From assembly GCF_044326205.1 (NCBI RefSeq), contig NZ_JBIRCY010000006.1, positions 62,001-126,000 of the forward strand: a stretch of DNA of 64,000 nt, in the 5' to 3' direction. How positions within the stretch are numbered: position 1 is the first letter of the stretch; the number at the start of each line of letters is the position of its first letter. The notes under the pieces were generated by a model. It made no database searches, was not told where the DNA came from, and worked only from the letters and a program-made list of their open reading frames with translations. Source of the stretch: Kumtagia sp044326205. Its GTDB lineage: Bacteria; Pseudomonadota; Alphaproteobacteria; Rhizobiales; Rhizobiaceae. Below are positions 60,008 through 64,000 of the stretch, piece by piece. Position numbers and translations under genes: made by a program.

Positions 60008-60028
60008 GTTCCTGATATGTTCCATATT
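60000..60028 (+). promoter_or_regulatory. Candidate SOS (LexA) box and promoter of the gene at 60059
   Basis: GTTC-CTGATAT-GTTC at 60008-60022 fits exactly the alphaproteobacterial LexA box GTTC-N7-GTTC. It lies between a TTG-starting -35-like hexamer (60000-60005) and a -10-like CATATT (60023-60028) at 17-base spacing, the classic position for repression, and 36 bases before the GTG start at 60059. Hexamer matches are modest; the box itself is exact. Confidence 0.65.
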
Positions 60029-60058
60029 GGATGCCGGCCTTGTCCGGAGGAGGCATCG

Positions 60059-61006
60059 GTGGAGTTTGGAGACGCGAGTACGACAATCGAGGGATACCGG
60101 CAGGCGCTGAAGCACATCCTCTTGATGCTGGTCGGCATGGCCGAGATGGGATTCGGCAGACCGTTGTCTTTGGTGCTCCAGGAGGCCGCTGTCGCCCCAA
60201 GGCCGGGACGGACGGGGAAGACGGGGCGGAAAAAGCCGTCTCCGGCGCTCTGCCTGCCGCGCCACCTCTATCGCGCCATTCTCCTGCTGCTGCGCCCCGC
60301 CGAATCCGCCGCGCGGCGGCTGATCATCGCGGCGGCGCAAGGCATCGTGGTGACGCTGCCGCCGTTTCGTCCGCGAAAGCCAAAACCAAAAATTTCCGAC
60401 ACGGTGGCCGCCATGCGCCGCCTCGGCCTTGCCGTCACCCTGTCGAGAGAAGACTTTGCCCGCTATGAGGCCGAGCGCAAAGCCGCCGAAAGCCGCGCCG
60501 CAAGGCCGCGTGGACAAACCTTTTCGCTGCTCGATGCGCTGAAATATCCGTTCCGCATCCGCCGCAACTATGTGCCGGCGCATGCCGTGCCGCGCATCCG
60601 GTCGCTCGACGACGATGCGCCACGCATCCCCCTGCCGCCGCCATCGCGCGACGATCCGATGAATGCGGCAAAACTGACGCTCAGGCTGGACGCGCTCGGG
60701 CGGGCGCTTGACGATCTTCCCGGCCAGGCGCAGCGCTTTGCCCGCTGGAAGGCGCGCAATGACGCCGCCCTCGCCCGGGACAGGGCGGCCCGCGACGCGG
60801 CGGCAGCAGGCGGCAAGCAAGGTCCGGTCCGGTTCCGGCGTTTTTCACCGCTCCGGCGCGGCCGGCCGCCCGGCGGAAGATTGCTGCGCTTCGATCCGGA
60901 TGCTCCGAAACGCAAGAACATCCGCGAGGTCGACGAGATTCTGGCGCACGCCAACGCGATGGCCTACTACGCGCTGGAGCCGCCGCGGCGCCGCGACACG
61001 TCATGA
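60059..61006 (+). CDS. Conserved rhizobial-type protein of unknown function, probably SOS-regulated
   Basis: 315 residues from GTG 60059-60061 (reads VEFGDASTTIEGYRQALKHI), chosen because GGAGGAGG lies seven bases upstream; the frame is open a little further but without such a site. The protein is basic and Arg/Pro-rich: an N-terminal helical part ('YRQALKHILLMLVGMAEMG'), a middle 'LPRHLYRAILLLLRPAESAA' then 'RRLIIAAAQGIVVTLPPFRP', and an acidic-basic C terminus ending 'REVDEILAHANAMAYYALE'. I recall similar proteins in Mesorhizobium, without function, but cannot verify. An SOS-type box precedes it. No enzyme motif or membrane segment is evident. Confidence 0.75.
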   Translation: MEFGDASTTIEGYRQALKHILLMLVGMAEMGFGRPLSLVLQEAAVAPRPGRTGKTGRKKPSPALCLPRHLYRAILLLLRPAESAARRLIIAAAQGIVVTLPPFRPRKPKPKISDTVAAMRRLGLAVTLSREDFARYEAERKAAESRAARPRGQTFSLLDALKYPFRIRRNYVPAHAVPRIRSLDDDAPRIPLPPPSRDDPMNAAKLTLRLDALGRALDDLPGQAQRFARWKARNDAALARDRAARDAAAAGGKQGPVRFRRFSPLRRGRPPGGRLLRFDPDAPKRKNIREVDEILAHANAMAYYALEPPRRRDTS

Positions 61007-61012
61007 CGGCGG

Positions 61013-61034
61013 CCGCCCGAGCGGGGCGGTTCTT
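61013..61034 (+). terminator. Weak candidate terminator after the 60059 gene
   Basis: CCGCCC and GGGCGG form a 6-bp stem around GAGCG six bases after the stop codon, followed by TTCTT. Short T-run, so the call is tentative. Confidence 0.35.
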
Positions 61035-61335
61035 GAAAAGCGAAGGATCAAAACGGCCAGCGCGGATTTTTCCGCGGCCCGGCGGCGAGAGGTGCCGTCG
61101 GGAAAATACCTTTACCCGTCCGTTGGCGAAGCCGGCGGGATCGGCTTAGGCGGTTTCTCAAGGCCTCGTCACGGGCGCCCTGTCGGAAGGACCGGCGATT
61201 GCATGACGGGTCGCCGAATGAAACGCGCTCGACACAGGCCCTTCTCCAGGCGGCGTGCTCCTGTTACAAAATCCACATAAAATGACAGCCTTTCCACAAT
61301 CGCAAAGCTCAATCCCAATCGGAGTGAGGTCGGAC
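61035..61335. other. Intergenic region upstream of the 61336 gene
   Basis: About 300 bases without a supported gene. The last 100 bases are AT-richer (from 61260) and probably hold the promoter of the gene at 61336; GGAGTGAGG just before its ATG is the ribosome binding site. Confidence 0.45.
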
Positions 61336-62388
61336 ATGAGCGGGGACAGGACTCTTTCAGCGGCGGAAGGCAACAAGATCAGGCTGAGACTGAACGAACT
61401 CGGCCTGTCGCTCGACGGGATGCGCTGGTGGATCACCGGCTATTCGCGCCACTATTACGGCTTCGAGTTCCACTGCGACCAGTACGAGCGCCTGCTGACG
61501 AAGGCCGAACACAACACCCGGTTCCGCAAGCACGACGTGACGCTGCCCGACGCCGATCCGTGGCGCGATGCCGGGATCGACGCATTCGGCTACAGCCAGA
61601 CCCATAGCTACAACTATCTTCACCTCGACATTTCGACCAACAAGCCTGGGCTGTGCCGCGTCTATGTCGCTCCCAGCAACTGGGGCCGCATGGGTGATCC
61701 GCAGGCCGGCCCGCCGAAATATCTGAGCAGCGACATCTATCAGACCATCGCCAAGCGCATGTCGGTGCTGGGCATCAAGCTGGAAGAGTTCATCGACGGC
61801 GAGCCCGCGATCGGCGGCACGACGCTCGACGGGATCAATTTTAATCCGCGCAACTACAAGAAGCTCGCGCAGGCCGTGCGCGACGCGCAGAAGGCCAACG
61901 GCAAGAGCTTCATCGAGGGCAAGAAGCACGGCACCCCCGATGTGATCGACCTGTCCTTCCTCGCCACCAGTGGCACCGGGTTCCGCGAGATCCAATGGAC
62001 GGACGGGCAGTCCGCGACGCTCGACTTCAGCGCCTTGCACCTGGCCTTGTCGCCGGTCCGTTGCAACGTCCACATCGACGAATTCGGGGTGGTCATCGGT
62101 GGGCCGAACGGTGACATAACGCTCTCTCCGAACGCCCTCCACCATATCGCCAATGAACTGATCCTGAAGACCATCATAAAGGAATTCCTCTACGACAAGG
62201 TCAAGCTGCCCAAGTGGTTCATCGACCACCTGTTCGTCGAACTGCCGAACACCTCAAGCGGTTTCAACCGGGCAGGCTGGGGTTTTGAGTTCCATCCCTG
62301 GAAGTCCGTAAGGATAACGGCCGGACACTCCTGCACGCTCAACGACGGCGATTGCCGAAAGACATTCACCTTCAGCAAATCGTTCTGA
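61336..62388 (+). CDS. Hypothetical protein of unknown function
   Basis: 350 residues from the ATG 61336-61338 (MSGDRTLSAA), with GGAG-GAGG upstream. A soluble protein rich in aromatic residues and His ('WWITGYSRHYYGFEFHCDQY', 'HSYNYLHLDIS', 'WGFEFHPWKSVRITAGHSC'). No signal peptide and no membrane segments. I do not recognise a domain. An in-frame ATG lies further upstream without a ribosome site. It sits with the 60059 gene and the palindromic element in the ileS-ribF interval, likely accessory. Confidence 0.75.
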   Translation: MSGDRTLSAAEGNKIRLRLNELGLSLDGMRWWITGYSRHYYGFEFHCDQYERLLTKAEHNTRFRKHDVTLPDADPWRDAGIDAFGYSQTHSYNYLHLDISTNKPGLCRVYVAPSNWGRMGDPQAGPPKYLSSDIYQTIAKRMSVLGIKLEEFIDGEPAIGGTTLDGINFNPRNYKKLAQAVRDAQKANGKSFIEGKKHGTPDVIDLSFLATSGTGFREIQWTDGQSATLDFSALHLALSPVRCNVHIDEFGVVIGGPNGDITLSPNALHHIANELILKTIIKEFLYDKVKLPKWFIDHLFVELPNTSSGFNRAGWGFEFHPWKSVRITAGHSCTLNDGDCRKTFTFSKSF

Positions 62389-62427
62389 GCCGCCCGCACA
62401 ATTGCGGCCTGCCGCGCGTCCGGAAGA

Positions 62428-63246
62428 TCAAGGCACCGTGAAATTGAACCGGTATGTCGTCGACATGCCAACCATGAACTGATTATCCGATCCGCGTTGC
62501 TTGACCAGCGACGAATCCGCCGCCGGTCCCAGCAGCCGCGCATATTCGCCGAACAGGCTGGCGGTGACCTTCTCGGTCGCCTTCCAGGTAATAGCGCCGC
62601 CGACGCCCACCGATTTCAGCCCGCCACCCGGATCGTATTCGGCAAGACCCGATGCCGCGCTTTCCTCGGCGTCGACGCCATAATAGGTGTCGAAATAATC
62701 GGCGGACGCGAAGGAGAGGCGCGGGCCGCCGGAAACCCGGACCGTTTCGGTGACATCCTTGAACGCATCGACCGCGATGTCGCCGGCAATGCCGTCAAAT
62801 GCGCGAACGCCTTGCCGTAATTCGCCCCGGACGCGCAGCCAGTCGGTCGGGTAGAATTCGGCGAAGGCGCCAAGCTCCGCGCCCCATTTCACGTCGTCCA
62901 TGCCCTGCAGGCCGTCGGCGTCGTCCGCGTCGCGCGGAAACACGATCTTGCCGACCGCACCCGCCCGGAACGCGCCGGTATCCATGAAAGAGAGCGAGAT
63001 GTTGTCGTTGCGCGAGGTGAAGCGCGCCTCGGGTCCCACCTTGCCCAGCGAGATCATCGGCGTGGCGCGAAAAACCATGTCGCTGGCGCCCTCGAACTCC
63101 GGGGCGGCAAAGCCGGCCGCACCGACGGTCAGGTACCAGTCGCCATGCACCCAGTCGAAAAAGCCGGATTTTTCCTCGGCCTGGGCCGGGAGCGCACTGC
63201 CGCCGAGAAACATGACGACGCCGACAGCGACAATCCGATTGGTCAT
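62428..63246 (-). CDS. MipA/OmpV family outer membrane protein
   Basis: 272 residues with a signal peptide ending 'GSALPAQAEEK'. The mature part alternates polar and hydrophobic residues as in a beta barrel, with 'DWYLTVGAAGFAAPEFEGA' near the start, typical of MipA/OmpV, and ends in an aromatic-rich strand 'STTYRFNFTVP'. MipA in E. coli scaffolds murein synthesis with MltA and PBP1B, but the family is broader. Convergent with the 61336 gene. ATG 63244-63246. Confidence 0.86.
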   Translation of the reverse strand: MTNRIVAVGVVMFLGGSALPAQAEEKSGFFDWVHGDWYLTVGAAGFAAPEFEGASDMVFRATPMISLGKVGPEARFTSRNDNISLSFMDTGAFRAGAVGKIVFPRDADDADGLQGMDDVKWGAELGAFAEFYPTDWLRVRGELRQGVRAFDGIAGDIAVDAFKDVTETVRVSGGPRLSFASADYFDTYYGVDAEESAASGLAEYDPGGGLKSVGVGGAITWKATEKVTASLFGEYARLLGPAADSSLVKQRGSDNQFMVGMSTTYRFNFTVP

Positions 63247-63384
63247 ACCTCAAACCCGATCCGATGCTCTTGGGGCAGGGGTTTTCGGCGAGGTGGGTAA
63301 AGTTTGATTTAAGGACTATCGATTGGCCTCGCAAAGCCCTCGGCGAACGCGCAGGCGCAAGCCCAGGCGTACCGGAAGCCGTCG

Positions 63385-64000
63385 TTAGCTCCGGCGTTCA
63401 AAAGCGAGGCGGACATCCAGTTCGGAGAGCGGCCTCACGCCGGCAAGCAGCGCCCTCGCCTCCTCCTTGTCGTGTTTCATCTGCTCGAGCAGCGCGTCCA
63501 GCCCGTCGAATTTTTCCTCGCCGCGCAGGAAGCCGAAGAACGAGACGTCGCAGACTTCGCCATAGAGATCGCCGTTGAAATCGAAGACATAGGTCTCCAG
63601 CAGCGGCTCACCCTCGCTTTCCACCGTCGGCCGGCGGCCGAAGCTGGCAACGCCGTCATGCAAGTCGCCATTGGCGCGGCGCAGCCGCACCGCATAGATG
63701 CCGTGGTGCAGGACCGCATCGTTCGGCAGCACCATGTTGGCGGTCGGGAAACCCAGCGTCCGGCCGAGTTTTTTCCCATGCACGATCTCGCTCTCCACCG
63801 TGAAGCGGTAGCCGAGCAACCCGGCCGCCTGCGTCACGTCGCCGGCTTCGAGCAGCGTCCTGATGCGGCTGGACGAGACGATTTCGCCGCCTTCGTCGCT
63901 GAACGCCTCGACCTGGGTGACACCAAAACCCCGACTTTTTGCCGCCGCGACGAGAAAGGCCGGATCGCCTTGCCTGTTCTTGCCGAAATGGAAGTCGAAA
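63385..64000 (-). CDS. ribF: Bifunctional riboflavin kinase / FMN adenylyltransferase (5' end outside window)
   Basis: The C-terminal 204 residues are inside the window; the gene continues past the right edge. The start of the visible part, 'FDFHFGKNRQGDPAFL', is the end of the FAD synthetase nucleotidyltransferase domain. The rest is the riboflavin kinase domain with 'GKKLGRTLGFPTANM' and 'GVASFGRRPTVE'. It phosphorylates riboflavin to FMN and adenylates it to FAD. An internal GTG could look like a start but lies inside the conserved protein. Confidence 0.93.
   Translation of the reverse strand, partial: FDFHFGKNRQGDPAFLVAAAKSRGFGVTQVEAFSDEGGEIVSSSRIRTLLEAGDVTQAAGLLGYRFTVESEIVHGKKLGRTLGFPTANMVLPNDAVLHHGIYAVRLRRANGDLHDGVASFGRRPTVESEGEPLLETYVFDFNGDLYGEVCDVSFFGFLRGEEKFDGLDALLEQMKHDKEEARALLAGVRPLSELDVRLAFERRS

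Overview
The window reads as a chromosome segment of a GC-rich alphaproteobacterium of the order Hyphomicrobiales/Rhizobiales, most like Mesorhizobium or a close Phyllobacteriaceae relative. The reasons are the ndvB-ndvA pair for osmoregulated cyclic beta-1,2-glucan, the HutF/HutG-type histidine pathway, and a DUF4170 - acyltransferase - waaA - lpxK - DUF2093 neighbourhood. Genus is an inference, since no rRNA is present. I saw no tRNA or rRNA gene, CRISPR array, intact insertion sequence or prophage.

Layout. 1-317: the 5' part of ccmC. 406-11002: ndvA and the very large ndvB (minus strand). 11231-19386: a complete histidine-utilisation locus, with hutI-hutH-hutG-hutU-hutD on the minus strand, a terminator after hutD, and the divergent hutF-hutC pair on the plus strand. 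A perfect 14-bp palindrome, the likely HutC operator, lies between the two arms. 19390-21509: a REP-like inverted repeat, a FAD amine/amino-acid oxidoreductase with a RidA partner, and a DUF442-type phosphatase. 21618-22811: a Tat-exported AstE/aspartoacylase-like enzyme. 23022-27293: tyrosine catabolism (Lrp regulator, hpd, FAH-family hydrolase) mixed with DinB and small membrane or secreted proteins. 27437-28791: an HPP-family protein and a Phd/VapC toxin-antitoxin pair. 28806-31264: kbl, a 74-aa zinc-finger-like protein and tdh (threonine to glycine). 31405-38127: an enolase-superfamily enzyme, an SPW-repeat protein, gcdH, a DUF2270 protein, queF, an exported Fe-type superoxide dismutase and small secreted proteins, one of them frameshifted. 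38353-48918: mutL, DUF2093, the lipid A/Kdo block (lpxK, waaA, acyltransferase, DUF4170), a cysQ-like phosphatase, pmbA, a VOC protein, a MATE exporter and a patatin-like lipase. 48918-55762: two M16-family proteins (one lacking the zinc motif), rsmD, an rluB-type synthase with long disordered tails, tadA and a lipoprotein. 55913-64000: ileS and ribF, separated by about 4.5 kb holding nested palindromic repeats, two genes of unknown function and a MipA/OmpV porin-like protein.

Functional links. The hut genes convert histidine to glutamate, ammonia and formate, with HutC probably controlling both arms through the central palindrome. hpd and the FAH-family gene are consistent with homogentisate-route tyrosine breakdown, but homogentisate dioxygenase is not in the window. 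kbl and tdh form the threonine-glycine pathway. The FAD oxidoreductase plus RidA make a plausible imine-producing and imine-clearing pair.

Most promising novelty. An unknown 315-aa gene at 60059-61006 has a perfect alphaproteobacterial SOS-box pattern (GTTC-N7-GTTC) at 60008-60022, 36 bases before its likely GTG start. It sits in an apparently accessory block between ileS and ribF. Other items worth a look are the zinc-finger protein between kbl and tdh, the Tat-exported AstE-like enzyme, the exported superoxide dismutase, and two apparent single-base frame disruptions.
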